Shown here piece by piece: positions 9,097 to 16,377 of a stretch of DNA of 44,095 nt (position 1 is the first letter of the stretch; each line of letters opens with the position of its first letter). The notes beneath the pieces are model-generated. The model saw only the letters and a list, made by a program, of their open reading frames with translations. It had not been told where the DNA came from and searched no databases. A program made the translations under genes and the position numbers. This DNA comes from an uncultured Saprospiraceae bacterium. GTDB lineage: Bacteria > Bacteroidota > Bacteroidia > Chitinophagales > Saprospiraceae. The stretch spans positions 1-44,095 of the forward strand of contig CALJVJ010000107.1 in NCBI GenBank assembly GCA_937974625.1, given 5' to 3'.

Positions 9097-10095
9097 CTAA
9101 AAGGGCATTTGCCCATTTTCCGTCATCCTAGCTGCCAATCCACTGGGGTCATCAGGACCATGTCCACCGGGTTCGTAATCTTTTCCTTTTCTACGGATGT
9201 AGCTGACGTATTCTTCCCATTTGTAATACAGATAATACAAATGGCCCAATTCATGGGATAAAGTAACCCCATCTTCAAATAATCTAAGATGCACCGCTAA
9301 GCCTTTATTACTACCTCTTAAACCCGGGTAAGCATTTCTGACTGCAGGGCTTCCAGAGGTAAAAATATCTTCGCATTTAGAAATAATGGATAAACCAGCT
9401 ATAGTCGCATTTTTCTTTTCAGGAATCGCTAAAATTCGGTTAGAATAGATGGTAACTTCTAAGGGAGATTTGTCTAAATTTTGAAGTTTATTCATTGAAG
9501 CAGTCAACTCAGGAAAATGTTCTTCTTGTAAAATCATAGCTACCTCTGTAGAAACCGCAGGAATAATATGTTCTCTAAAGCTAAAGAAATTGGTAATTAA
9601 CTCATTTCTTTTAGTGTCAAATTTTCGCCAATATCTTCGTTTTTCTTTTCGAGTTTCAAGGGAAGCATTTTTAAAGAATGCTCGACGAGAAGTAATAAAT
9701 TCTAGGTTGTGTGGATTAGCTATTGCTAAACATTCTTTAAGGGTGGTCAAATATTTATGATAGTAGAATTCTAGGTAAGCAATATCCCCATTTTTCATTA
9801 AACGCGTTTGAGAATATGGTAAGTAGCGTCTTAGAAATTGGTCGGTACTAAGGTTTCTTTTCATGGGGTCAACGGTAGACCTAGCATACCTAAGTACATC
9901 ATCCATCTCTCTGGTCGGTTCAAAGATAATTTGGTCTTCAATATTTGATTTAATAAATCTAGGAACTATAGAATCAATATGGTTCACAACTGTAGGCTGA
10001 CGAGGTAGCAATTGTGCAGAAGCCACAAAAACATTCCATCCTAAAAATAGGATGCCACTTAGCCAAATTTTATAAATGGGAAGGTAATTTTGCAT
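9097..10095 (-). CDS. Secreted protein with an HELGH zinc-metalloprotease motif, family not recognised
   Basis: 332 residues beginning MQNYLPIYKIWLSGILFLGWNVFVASAQ, a signal peptide with a longer basic/polar start than usual. Near the C-terminus it has VTLSHELGHLYYL: His281-Glu282-x-x-His285 is an HExxH zinc site in a helix. A third ligand could be His312 in GGHGPDDPSG, 27 residues later, or one of the acidic residues there. The middle (about 110-200) is helical and rich in Arg/Lys (FYYHKYLTTLKECLA, ETRKEKRRYWRKFD). The chain stops shortly after the putative third ligand, with no C-terminal domain. The family is unknown to me. Low-similarity peptidase-like proteins of this kind occur in Bacteroidota. 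The next gene upstream on the genome, DoxX, is divergent; the 312-bp spacer shows only a short (ACTT)3 run and no clear promoter. Confidence 0.65.
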   Translation of the reverse strand: MQNYLPIYKIWLSGILFLGWNVFVASAQLLPRQPTVVNHIDSIVPRFIKSNIEDQIIFEPTREMDDVLRYARSTVDPMKRNLSTDQFLRRYLPYSQTRLMKNGDIAYLEFYYHKYLTTLKECLAIANPHNLEFITSRRAFFKNASLETRKEKRRYWRKFDTKRNELITNFFSFREHIIPAVSTEVAMILQEEHFPELTASMNKLQNLDKSPLEVTIYSNRILAIPEKKNATIAGLSIISKCEDIFTSGSPAVRNAYPGLRGSNKGLAVHLRLFEDGVTLSHELGHLYYLYYKWEEYVSYIRRKGKDYEPGGHGPDDPSGLAARMTENGQMPF

Positions 10096-10407
10096 AAAAA
10101 AAAGATGGATATTCTACAAAATAACTTACTTACTTATTTTCCTTTTTACAATTCTTTAATAATCGCTTTTTTGTTTGACCTAATTTATAAAAAAGTAAAT
10201 AAAATATCTACCATATGGTTCAAGTAAATAGTGATTTATAAGTTGATTGATATGATTTTAAGCCAAAAATATATTTTCAGAAAGAGAAATTAATAAAAAA
10301 TTAAAGGTATTCTATACTTTTTAATTAGAATGTCTTTAACAAAACAATATTTAGCGTGTGAACTATTAGCGTTCGTTTTTGTAGCTTTACCGCTCAAACT
10401 TTTCAAC

Positions 10408-10821
10408 ATGAAAGATGTAATAGACTTAATAGGCAGAATCTTAATTGCTATTATTTTCCTCTATGAGGCTTATGATACGATGTTTTATTATCAAGAAACG
10501 AAAGCCATTCTGACTAGTTATGGGATAGATGGAAATCAGGATTTATTATTAATTGGTTCTATTATCTGCTTAGTGCTAGGAGGAATCTTGCTTTTATTAG
10601 GCTATAGGCCAGGTCTTGGGTCTTTTCTCATCTTGTTATATTGGATTCCAGTCACCTTTATTGCTCATTCCTTTTGGAATGACCCACCTGAAAATCAACG
10701 AATAGAAGCTATCCTATTTATGAAAAATTTAGCCATTATTGGAGGACTGATGTTAGTTTATGTGAATGGAAGTGGTCGATTTAGTATTAGGCGATTATTT
10801 GCCACTACTAAAGTGAAATAA
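10408..10821 (+). CDS. DoxX family membrane protein
   Basis: 137 residues with four membrane segments: about 6-22 (LIGRILIAIIFLYEAYD), 46-66 (LLLIGSIICLVLGGILLLLGY), 71-87 (SFLILLYWIPVTFIA) and 106-123. The first segment with its G-R-I-L-I-A-I-I-F start and the GG...LLLGYR...L turn match the DoxX family (PF07681). The ATG at 10408 is preferred because family members begin with a short polar run directly before G-R-I-L. An in-frame ATG at 10330 would add 26 residues (MSLTKQYLACELLAFVFVAL...) and cannot be excluded. DoxX proteins are small integral membrane proteins linked to redox homeostasis and thiosulfate:quinone chemistry in some lineages; the role here is open. The gene ends 37 bp before MITE copy 1. 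Confidence 0.8.
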   Translation: MKDVIDLIGRILIAIIFLYEAYDTMFYYQETKAILTSYGIDGNQDLLLIGSIICLVLGGILLLLGYRPGLGSFLILLYWIPVTFIAHSFWNDPPENQRIEAILFMKNLAIIGGLMLVYVNGSGRFSIRRLFATTKVK

Positions 10822-10858
10822 GGGAGAATATAAATAGACTTTATTCTAATGTACTTGA

Positions 10859-11016
10859 TACACTGTGTAATAAATTATTTCACATTTTAGAATGCTTCTT
10901 TTATGCGATTACTTCCTTAATTTTTTCTCTAATAGCAGGGCTATTCTCAAAAAAATTAACTCGTACTCACAAAAAACAACCTATTCAAAATGCAAACAAA
11001 CTTAATACACAGTGTA
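10859..11016. mobile_element. MITE-like element, copy 1 (158 bp)
   Basis: It begins with TACACTGTGTA (10859-10869) and ends with TACACAGTGTA (11006-11016), an 11-bp perfect inverted terminal repeat that is also nearly a palindrome in itself (TACAC-N-GTGTA). It is flanked on both sides by TTGA, a possible 4-bp target duplication. The centre folds back on itself: TTAATTTTTT, AATAGC-agg-GCTATT, AAAAAAATTAA (10917-10959). Copy 2 at 15739-15896 differs by a single base. No transposase is encoded. The minus strand has a short open stretch ending in SPAIREKIKEVIA and a stop, perhaps a relic. Confidence 0.8.
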
Positions 11017-11153
11017 TTGAGGAAAAGTCAATATAAATGAAGGAGCTAAAAAAATATTAAATTATTTCTATAAATAAGGAACGCGATAAAAATAAATTTA
11101 GATTCTCATTTATTTTCATCTTACTGCCAAGGATTGGGCCTAAAAACAATAAA

Positions 11154-11247
11154 GGCAAGACCCCATCACACCGCTCAACTTTCTACCCTTGCTTAGTTTC
11201 CTACCTGGGGGAGTTCAAAAGGAGCTGGTCGAGGAATCTCACCAGCC
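11154..11247 (-). ncRNA. ffs: Small signal recognition particle RNA (4.5S-type)
   Basis: On the minus strand the sequence runs GGCTGGTGAG..., then CAGCTCCTTTTGAACTCCCC, then the apical part CCAGGTAGGAAACTAAGCA, then AAGGGTAGAAAGTTGAGCGG and ...GGGGTCTTGCC. The apical part matches the conserved bacterial SRP domain, in which a GGAA tetraloop sits above the asymmetric AGG/AGCA internal loop that binds Ffh. The arms pair along the length (CAGCTC with GAGCGG, GAACTCCCC with GGG...GTT). About 94 nt is right for the short SRP RNA of this phylum. A strong promoter is directly upstream. After the 3' end there is a GCC-TTTATTGTTTTTA-GGC hairpin with T-rich loop. No protein gene overlaps it. It acts with Ffh in co-translational targeting. 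Confidence 0.8.
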
Positions 11248-11248
11248 G

Positions 11249-11278
11249 CAAATATAAAGGTATTTTAGAAATTGACAA
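11249..11278 (-). promoter_or_regulatory. Promoter of the SRP RNA
   Basis: On the minus strand, TTG (11276-11278) is followed after 19 bp by TATATTTG (11249-11256). This is an exact fit to the Bacteroidota -33 TTG / -7 TAnnTTTG layout, placing the start a few bases later at the 5' end of the RNA. It is the best promoter match in the window. Confidence 0.75.
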
Positions 11279-11399
11279 TGGCAAAATCAATATTTTTAAT
11301 AGTATTTTTTTCTTGACCAATTTAATATCCTGCCTGATAAATCACATAGTTTAATATTCTGAAAAAAATCATTTTTATAAAATCAATAAGACATTCGGA

Positions 11400-11687
11400 T
11401 TAAATTTTATTCAAAAAACTTAACTCTGAGCTGATAATACTATCCTTCGTTTTAGCCCTCATAGCTAAAATATGAGCAGATTTTCCATGTGCCCCCAAAT
11501 GCTCCATACTTTCCCAAATTTCATAAGCATAAAAAAGATGTGTATTCTTCAAGTCTTGATGAAAATCGTATTGAATGCAACCAGCTTCTTTCCGAGTTGG
11601 TGCAACTACTTCTAAAAGGGCCGCTTTTGCTGCTTCGGATTTGCCTTCGACAGCGGTGATTTTTGCGATGATGACTAAGTTTGGCAT
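11400..11687 (-). CDS. Antibiotic biosynthesis monooxygenase (ABM)-fold small protein
   Basis: 95 residues from the ATG at 11687 (MPNLVIIAKITAVEGK). An upstream ATG at 11747 adds 20 basic residues that do not belong to the family. The ferredoxin-like ABM domain (PF03992) is complete: LVIIAKITAVEGKSEAAKAA, then EAGCIQYDFHQDLKN, then FYAYEIWESMEHLGAHGKSAH. The CIQYDFHQ/EIWES/H pattern is typical of YgiN-like putative quinol monooxygenases. They are usually cytoplasmic dimers acting on quinone-like substrates or simply unknown. A weak 8-bp hairpin (11735-11742/11751-11758) lies between this gene and the sulfatase gene upstream on the same strand, so co-transcription is uncertain. Confidence 0.85.
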   Translation of the reverse strand: MPNLVIIAKITAVEGKSEAAKAALLEVVAPTRKEAGCIQYDFHQDLKNTHLFYAYEIWESMEHLGAHGKSAHILAMRAKTKDSIISSELSFLNKI

Positions 11688-11777
11688 ATATTTTTTAGTT
11701 TTTTTGTGCTTATAGCACGGGTTACCGATGTTTCGTGACCACGGCATGATGTGGTGACTTTATTTATTTAGGAAATC

Positions 11778-13337
11778 TTAATTCATGTGTTCTTTAAAAA
11801 TAGTAGTCATTATTGGATTTGTATTATCTTCTGTATCTCCAGCTTCTTTTTTTAGTTTTAATAAGTCTCGCTTCATTTCCTTAATAATACCTTGATATGC
11901 TGCTACTTCATAGGCATTATTGTCCTCTTTGGGGTCCTTTTCTAAATCATAAAATTCCCAAGCAGGTTGAGTTGTTTGTTTTTGTGTACCAGGTTTATCT
12001 AAAGGCTGACCATAGTAAAAAATCAATTTATATCGTTCCGTTCGAATACCAAAATGAGCGGGTCGAACTGCTTGATGTAGCCAATATCGGTAATACATTG
12101 ACTTTCTCCAATCTGTTGGGGTTGCTCCCTTTAAATTGGACCGAAAACTTTTGCCTTGCATGGTTGATGGTGCTTTAGCACTCGCATAATCAGCAAAAAG
12201 ACTTGGAAAATCAATATTCAAAATCATGTCTTTCAATCGTTTTCCAGCAGGGATTTCTTTTGGATAACGAATGACAAAAGGCATGCGTAAGGATTCTTCA
12301 TACATCATACGTTTATCAAAAAAACCATGCTCTCCAAGGAAATACCCTTGGTCAGCCGTATAAATCACGATTGTATTTTCAGTTAATCCAGTTTCATCTA
12401 AATAGGTCAACAATTTTCCAATATTATCATCAATTGCTGCACCACTCCGCATAAAATCTTTAACAAATTTTTGGTAAATCTTTTTTCTAGCAGACAGGCT
12501 ATCTACTCCATCTAAGGCAAACGGTAAACCGGGATAACGAGTTGGTTTTCCAGCTTCTAAATTCTTTGTATCCATCTCCCACCGCTCCCCAAGTCTCCAT
12601 AATTTTTGACCAATAAAGCTTCGATTATTTGTTGATGGGTCAAAATCAAAAAGGTTTTCAGGCATTGGGATTTCTATAGATTCATTTAAGTTTTTATACC
12701 GTTCTGGGTAATCAAAAGGTTCGTGGGTGGCTTTGAATTGGGTCATTAAAAAGAAAGGCTTTTCAGAATTTCTATTTTTCAACCAATCTACCGATAAATC
12801 ACCAATTACGTCTGCCGAAAAACCTTCATATGCTTTGCCTCCTTTATTATTATCTTGCCAATTTTCTTTAGTTTTCAAAATGGGGTTATGATAGCGTCCC
12901 TGTCCCGGTAATACCGCATAATAATCAAAGCCTGTCGGTTCTTTTTTCAAGTGCCACTTTCCTATCACGGCTGTTTCGAAACCATTTTTTTGTAAGACTT
13001 TAGCTATGTTATTGCTGTCTGGTTCTAATGCTTCTGAGAGGGTGTACACGCCATTGAGGTGACTATATTGACCTGTTAAAATAGACGCTCTACTGGGTGT
13101 ACAAATGGAATTGGTACAAAAAACATTGTCTAAAACTGTTCCTTCATTGGCAAGTCGTTGGATATTATCATTCTTTACGTAATCTGCTAAGACGCCTCCA
13201 TAGATTCCCCATGCTTGGGAAGTGTGGTCGTCTGATAGAATGAAAAGGATATTAGGAGAGACCGAAGATGGTTCCTTTAAAGTACAAGCTTCTAATAAAA
13301 AGAGTAAGGTAATTATACCTAAAAATTTTCTGCTCAT
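11778..13337 (-). CDS. Sulfatase lipoprotein (formylglycine type)
   Basis: 519 residues. Signal peptide with lipobox LLEAC (Cys18) predicts a lipid anchor. The sulfatase domain (PF00884) starts at NILFILSDDHTSQAWG, whose Asp36/Asp37 are calcium ligands. CTPSR at 79-83 is the Cys-type signature; Cys79 would be turned into formylglycine. YTADQGYFLGEHGFFDKR carries the second metal site, followed by YEESLRMPFVIRYP. The C-terminal subdomain has the usual YRYW...AVRPAHFGIRTERYKLI and WEFYDLEKDPKE segments. Such enzymes desulfate sulfated glycans or aryl sulfates; the exact substrate class is not readable. No formylglycine-generating enzyme or radical-SAM maturase gene is in the window. The gene starts 5 bp after the TlpA gene ends, so the two very likely form one transcript. 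Confidence 0.9.
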   Translation of the reverse strand: MSRKFLGIITLLFLLEACTLKEPSSVSPNILFILSDDHTSQAWGIYGGVLADYVKNDNIQRLANEGTVLDNVFCTNSICTPSRASILTGQYSHLNGVYTLSEALEPDSNNIAKVLQKNGFETAVIGKWHLKKEPTGFDYYAVLPGQGRYHNPILKTKENWQDNNKGGKAYEGFSADVIGDLSVDWLKNRNSEKPFFLMTQFKATHEPFDYPERYKNLNESIEIPMPENLFDFDPSTNNRSFIGQKLWRLGERWEMDTKNLEAGKPTRYPGLPFALDGVDSLSARKKIYQKFVKDFMRSGAAIDDNIGKLLTYLDETGLTENTIVIYTADQGYFLGEHGFFDKRMMYEESLRMPFVIRYPKEIPAGKRLKDMILNIDFPSLFADYASAKAPSTMQGKSFRSNLKGATPTDWRKSMYYRYWLHQAVRPAHFGIRTERYKLIFYYGQPLDKPGTQKQTTQPAWEFYDLEKDPKEDNNAYEVAAYQGIIKEMKRDLLKLKKEAGDTEDNTNPIMTTIFKEHMN

Positions 13338-13342
13338 TGCTT

Positions 13343-14836
13343 TTACTTCAAAAGTGAAGTTAATTTGTCTCGGGTCTTCTTAACTGAAGGTCGAAAGTGA
13401 CTTCCTTTATCAATTATATTTCCTTCTTTATCAATAATTAAATAAAAAGGAATGCCATTAATTTCGAAAATTTTTCTTATTTCATCACTTTGTTTTTTGT
13501 TAAAATAGTAATGACTACCCTTTAATTGATATTCCGCCAAACCTGCTTTCCAAACCTTCTCTTTTGAGTCAATACAAGCATAAACAAAAGCTACTTCTTC
13601 CTCTTTAAAATCTTCGTGTAGTTTTTTAGAATTTGGAAATTCAGCAATACAGGGCTTGCACCATGTTCCCCAGAAGTCAAGATAAATTACTTTCCCTTTA
13701 TGGTCTTTCAAAATTATATTAAAAGGATTTTCTTCGTTACTTTCCTTTAAATTCTTTAAAATAGCGTCAGATGCCGCTAAAGGGTTCTTGATATAATATA
13801 ATTTTTCCTCAAGTATCTTTTCCATTTTGTTTACTAAAAATGGCGCTTTTACATATTTTTTCACCAGCGGCTCATAATGCTTTTGGTAAATATCTATATC
13901 TCCGATTTTTATATAAGTTAAAACCCTTTGACTTATCATCAATTGATAAAACAAACCATTTTTAGGGAGCTTAGCTTGTTCCATTCCCTTACTAAATGCG
14001 GCATGCCACTCCTCTTCATTGGTAGAATTGTTATGTGCTGCTGTGGCAATATTACTTCTGAAACCCGATACCACATAACTGATTTGAGCCGGATTAGATA
14101 AGTCTTTCCAAGCAATTTCAGGCATATCAACTAAGAACGCTTGATAGCTATTGGGAAGGTTAACTTCGGATTGTTTTATTTTATTATGGTAAGCTTGTGC
14201 CATTGGATAGCGGAGGATATCCCCAATATAATTCCATTTACTGTCATTTTTCAACCAGTCCAATAACTTATTAGATGGCTTAGCACTATGGGCAAATTTG
14301 GCAATATTATTATCCAGTTCTTTTTTATAATTCATTCTAAAGTTGGCGTAAGCATCAAAATCCATCTCTTTCTGCGCATCCCAATTTTTTTCAAGTTTAA
14401 CCGTTAAATAATTTCTTTTGAAGTCCACCCATTCCTTATTTATTTTAGAATTGTCACCAGAAAATTTTACATCTTTTAGTAATTTTTCCGCTTTCCGAAT
14501 CGAACCATTAAAATGGAGATGTATACTATCCCCAGGATTTACTAAGACTTCTAAAGTATTATAATACTGCAAAGATATTTGTTGGAAAAAAGCTAATTCT
14601 AAAGCTATATAAAATGTGCCGTCAGGATTGACATCAATCCTGTGAATCTCACTTCGGCTTTCTTCTGGACGAGAGAAATAGACAAGGATTTGCTGTAATT
14701 GCCCATCAGGTTGATGCTTTTTTATTTTACCAGCTATAATTGTTTTTTGGTAGGTAACTTCTTTATCCGCTAATTGGGCGAAACCAATCGCATTCCATAA
14801 AAAAAGACCAGTAAATAAGAGCGTTATTTTTTTCAT
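13343..14836 (-). CDS. Secreted TlpA/ResA-like thioredoxin with a large N-terminal region
   Basis: 497 residues with a signal peptide (MKKITLLFTGLFLWNAIGFAQ). The thioredoxin domain fills the C-terminal ~130 residues: GKVIYLDFWGTWCKPCIAEF, with the redox pair Cys393/Cys396 in WCKPC, and the cis-Pro region NGIPFYLIIDKEGNI. Residues 25-130 form a beta domain like the DUF4369-type region often found before such thioredoxins in Bacteroidota (HQPDGQLQQILVYF...PDGTFYIAL...VNPGDSIHLHF). Residues 130-370 are mainly helical and unassigned. The family reduces or isomerises disulfides in the periplasm, often in cytochrome maturation or supporting secreted enzymes. It lies directly before the sulfatase gene. 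No DsbD-like partner is in the window. Confidence 0.85.
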   Translation of the reverse strand: MKKITLLFTGLFLWNAIGFAQLADKEVTYQKTIIAGKIKKHQPDGQLQQILVYFSRPEESRSEIHRIDVNPDGTFYIALELAFFQQISLQYYNTLEVLVNPGDSIHLHFNGSIRKAEKLLKDVKFSGDNSKINKEWVDFKRNYLTVKLEKNWDAQKEMDFDAYANFRMNYKKELDNNIAKFAHSAKPSNKLLDWLKNDSKWNYIGDILRYPMAQAYHNKIKQSEVNLPNSYQAFLVDMPEIAWKDLSNPAQISYVVSGFRSNIATAAHNNSTNEEEWHAAFSKGMEQAKLPKNGLFYQLMISQRVLTYIKIGDIDIYQKHYEPLVKKYVKAPFLVNKMEKILEEKLYYIKNPLAASDAILKNLKESNEENPFNIILKDHKGKVIYLDFWGTWCKPCIAEFPNSKKLHEDFKEEEVAFVYACIDSKEKVWKAGLAEYQLKGSHYYFNKKQSDEIRKIFEINGIPFYLIIDKEGNIIDKGSHFRPSVKKTRDKLTSLLK

Positions 14837-14930
14837 TTGGAAGGTTTCAAGTATTTGGAAAGGTTGTACGTATGAAAGAAGAGATAGTAGTAACTCTGCT
14901 AAATCCGTACAATTTATCTAAATATTTTCC

Positions 14931-14954
14931 TTTCAAAGTCTAAAGACTTTGGAA
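14931..14954. repeat. 11-bp inverted repeat (hairpin) between two minus-strand genes
   Basis: CAAAGTCT-AA-AGACTTTG forms an 8-bp perfect stem with a 2-nt loop, and the flanking TTT/GAA adds three more pairs, one of them a wobble. It lies between the end of the gluconate-dehydrogenase-subunit gene and the start of the TlpA gene. There is no T tract, so a terminator is possible but unproven. Confidence 0.5.
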
Positions 14955-14986
14955 CGGGAAAGGATGAATCCTGTGGTACCAGCCAA

Positions 14987-15709
14987 TTAGGTCAACAAAT
15001 TACCATCAGCATCCCACTCCGCAATATCCATACGCTTGCTTTGGTCCACACATTTAGCCAACCATTCTGGGTCATAATCTACTTCGTGGTCTTTAAGCAC
15101 TTCCGCAGGGACACCGTCCCAAACATTAGCATAATTACCCGTGTAACCAAGGTCATCTAAGCCCATTCGAGTCGTGTAATAGCCTGTAAGCGTTAAATTT
15201 CGCATACGGTTAAAGAACTTGATACCCGGTGCCATTAAAGGCTTTTTACCTTCATCGTCTGGATAAGCAATGTCGTCAATAATTTGAATTTGTTCTGCAT
15301 CAGAACAAGCAATGAATTCTTTATTAAATCGACGATTAGCTTCCCCTTCCAGCCACATCAAACCACCACGAATCGGTAATTGATGACTTGGAATATCTTT
15401 TACAATAAAATCAATAAAAGCAGGCACTTCTGCCTCCGTTGCAGCACCTGCATCAGCAGTAGCTGGCAAAATAATATCACATAAAACAGCAATCGTCGTC
15501 AATTCATGTTCATTTAAATAAACTGCTGCGTTTACTTTATTGTCATGTTCTATTTCTTTTGGCGTTCGACCATATAATCCTGTATTGGCAAGTCCTTTAG
15601 CCGCTTCTACAGCCGATGTTCCATCCGTTTTGCAACCAATAGTTGAGCCTAAAGTCGCACCTGCAACTGTACCCACTAATAAGGTTTTTAAAGAATCACG
15701 TCTTTTCAT
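14987..15709 (-). CDS. Gluconate 2-dehydrogenase subunit 3 family lipoprotein, orphan
   Basis: 240 residues from the ATG at 15709; an upstream TTG gives seven non-conserved residues. The N-terminus MKRRDSLKTLLVGTVAGATLGSTIGC has a twin-arginine pair and a lipobox-like Cys26, so Tat export and a lipid anchor are likely. The domain (PF13618) is clear: LNEHELTTIAVLCDIILPAT, PAFIDFIVKD, RGGLMWLEGEANRRF, FFNRMRNLTLTGYYTTRMG and the GVP...DPEW end. Family members are normally the small subunit of a membrane flavin dehydrogenase, next to a GMC-type oxidoreductase gene. No such gene lies on either side here, so the partner must be elsewhere or lost. MITE copy 2 has inserted 29 bp before its start codon and probably replaced or changed its promoter. 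Confidence 0.85.
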   Translation of the reverse strand: MKRRDSLKTLLVGTVAGATLGSTIGCKTDGTSAVEAAKGLANTGLYGRTPKEIEHDNKVNAAVYLNEHELTTIAVLCDIILPATADAGAATEAEVPAFIDFIVKDIPSHQLPIRGGLMWLEGEANRRFNKEFIACSDAEQIQIIDDIAYPDDEGKKPLMAPGIKFFNRMRNLTLTGYYTTRMGLDDLGYTGNYANVWDGVPAEVLKDHEVDYDPEWLAKCVDQSKRMDIAEWDADGNLLT

Positions 15710-15738
15710 TTTATATATTTTTGTTGGCAAAAACTAAG

Positions 15739-15896
15739 TACACTGTGTAATAAATTATTTCACATTTTAGAATGCTTCTTTTATGCGATTACTTCCTTAA
15801 TTTTTTCTCTAATAGCAGGGCTATTCTCAAAAAAATTAACTCGTACTCACAAAAAATAACCTATTCAAAATGCAAACAAACTTAATACACAGTGTA
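15739..15896. mobile_element. MITE-like element, copy 2 (158 bp)
   Basis: This copy is identical to copy 1 (10859-11016) except for one C/T difference near its right end. It has the same 11-bp terminal repeats (15739-15749, 15886-15896) and the same central fold-back (15797-15839). Its left flank (CTAAG) and right flank (TTGAA) do not form a clear target duplication, unlike copy 1. The position, between the start of the gluconate-dehydrogenase-subunit gene and the small genes before the sulfur cluster, puts it in a divergent promoter region. Confidence 0.8.
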
Positions 15897-15948
15897 TTGA
15901 ACTTAAGTCTAATTATTTATTATTCAATAGTATTTTAAAAAAAATCGT

Positions 15949-16014
15949 ATGAAAATTACTGCCAGCGCTCCAAGTGGCAGTACTTTTCAATTCGGAATAA
16001 AGTCTAATATTTAA
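15949..16014 (+). CDS. Possible 21-residue peptide or hairpin leader
   Basis: ATG to TAA reads MKITASAPSGSTFQFGIKSN plus one residue. Its codons 4-12 overlap a 7-bp perfect inverted repeat, ACTGCCA (15957-15963) and TGGCAGT (15975-15981) with flanking A4 and T4 runs. It lies 21 bp before the 58-residue small gene and just after MITE copy 2. Either a short peptide or an RNA hairpin in the leader could explain the conservation-like look; the sequence alone cannot decide. Confidence 0.2.
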   Translation: MKITASAPSGSTFQFGIKSNI

Positions 16015-16035
16015 AAACAATTTTATAACAAAACG

Positions 16036-16212
16036 ATGGATGATTTAAAAGTGAATAAAGAAATGTTTAATGCAATAGCAAAAGAAATTCATAGCGATAA
16101 AAGTCCTGTAGGCATTGATGCAAAAAAGACTCATGTGCTAATTTTAGAAAAACTAATTCAATTAGAAAAACGATTGGAGCGGATTGAAAATAAGTTGGAT
16201 AAACAAAATTAG
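16036..16212 (+). CDS. 58-residue small protein with C-terminal coiled coil
   Basis: The ATG at 16036 opens a 58-codon frame, MDDLKVNKEMFNAIAKEIHS then DKSPVGIDAKKTHVLILEKL and a heptad-like tail IQLEKRLERIENKLDKQN. Composition is that of a real small cytoplasmic protein: an amphipathic helix, a short turn (SPVGIDAKKTH), then a charged coiled coil of about 24 residues likely to form dimers. I have the impression of similar SPVGIDAKKTH-type short proteins in other Bacteroidota, but cannot verify it. It has no signal peptide, no cysteine and no known domain. It lies 165 bp before the persulfide dioxygenase gene on the same strand, with a separate promoter-like box in between. Function is unknown; a regulator or structural adaptor is conceivable. 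Confidence 0.6.
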   Translation: MDDLKVNKEMFNAIAKEIHSDKSPVGIDAKKTHVLILEKLIQLEKRLERIENKLDKQN

Positions 16213-16337
16213 AAATTGCCCATTGTAGTCAAAAAAAATTTATTTGCTCAATTAATTATCTCGACTATTTAAGGAGGTAGCAAAACAATATTTGCAAATA
16301 ACCTGTTTTTTTATTTTAAAACATGAACACATTTACA

Positions 16338-16345
16338 TATATTTG
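16338..16345 (+). promoter_or_regulatory. -7 promoter box of the sulfur-oxidation cluster
   Basis: TATATTTG fits TAnnTTTG exactly, 32 bp before the ATG at 16378, leaving a leader of about 25 nt. There is no TTG at the right distance (the sequence there is a T/A-rich run), so activator dependence is possible. Confidence 0.5.
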
Positions 16346-16377
16346 ATAATAACTAGAAAAATTAAATCAATAGCATC

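Noticed and set aside
11735..11758. Hairpin between the sulfatase and ABM genes as terminator
   Set aside because: Eight-bp stem with one mismatch and no T tract on the minus strand; too weak to call.
16267..16277. Strong Shine-Dalgarno-like AAGGAGGT before the sulfur cluster
   Set aside because: No start codon at a usable distance follows, and this phylum rarely uses such sites.
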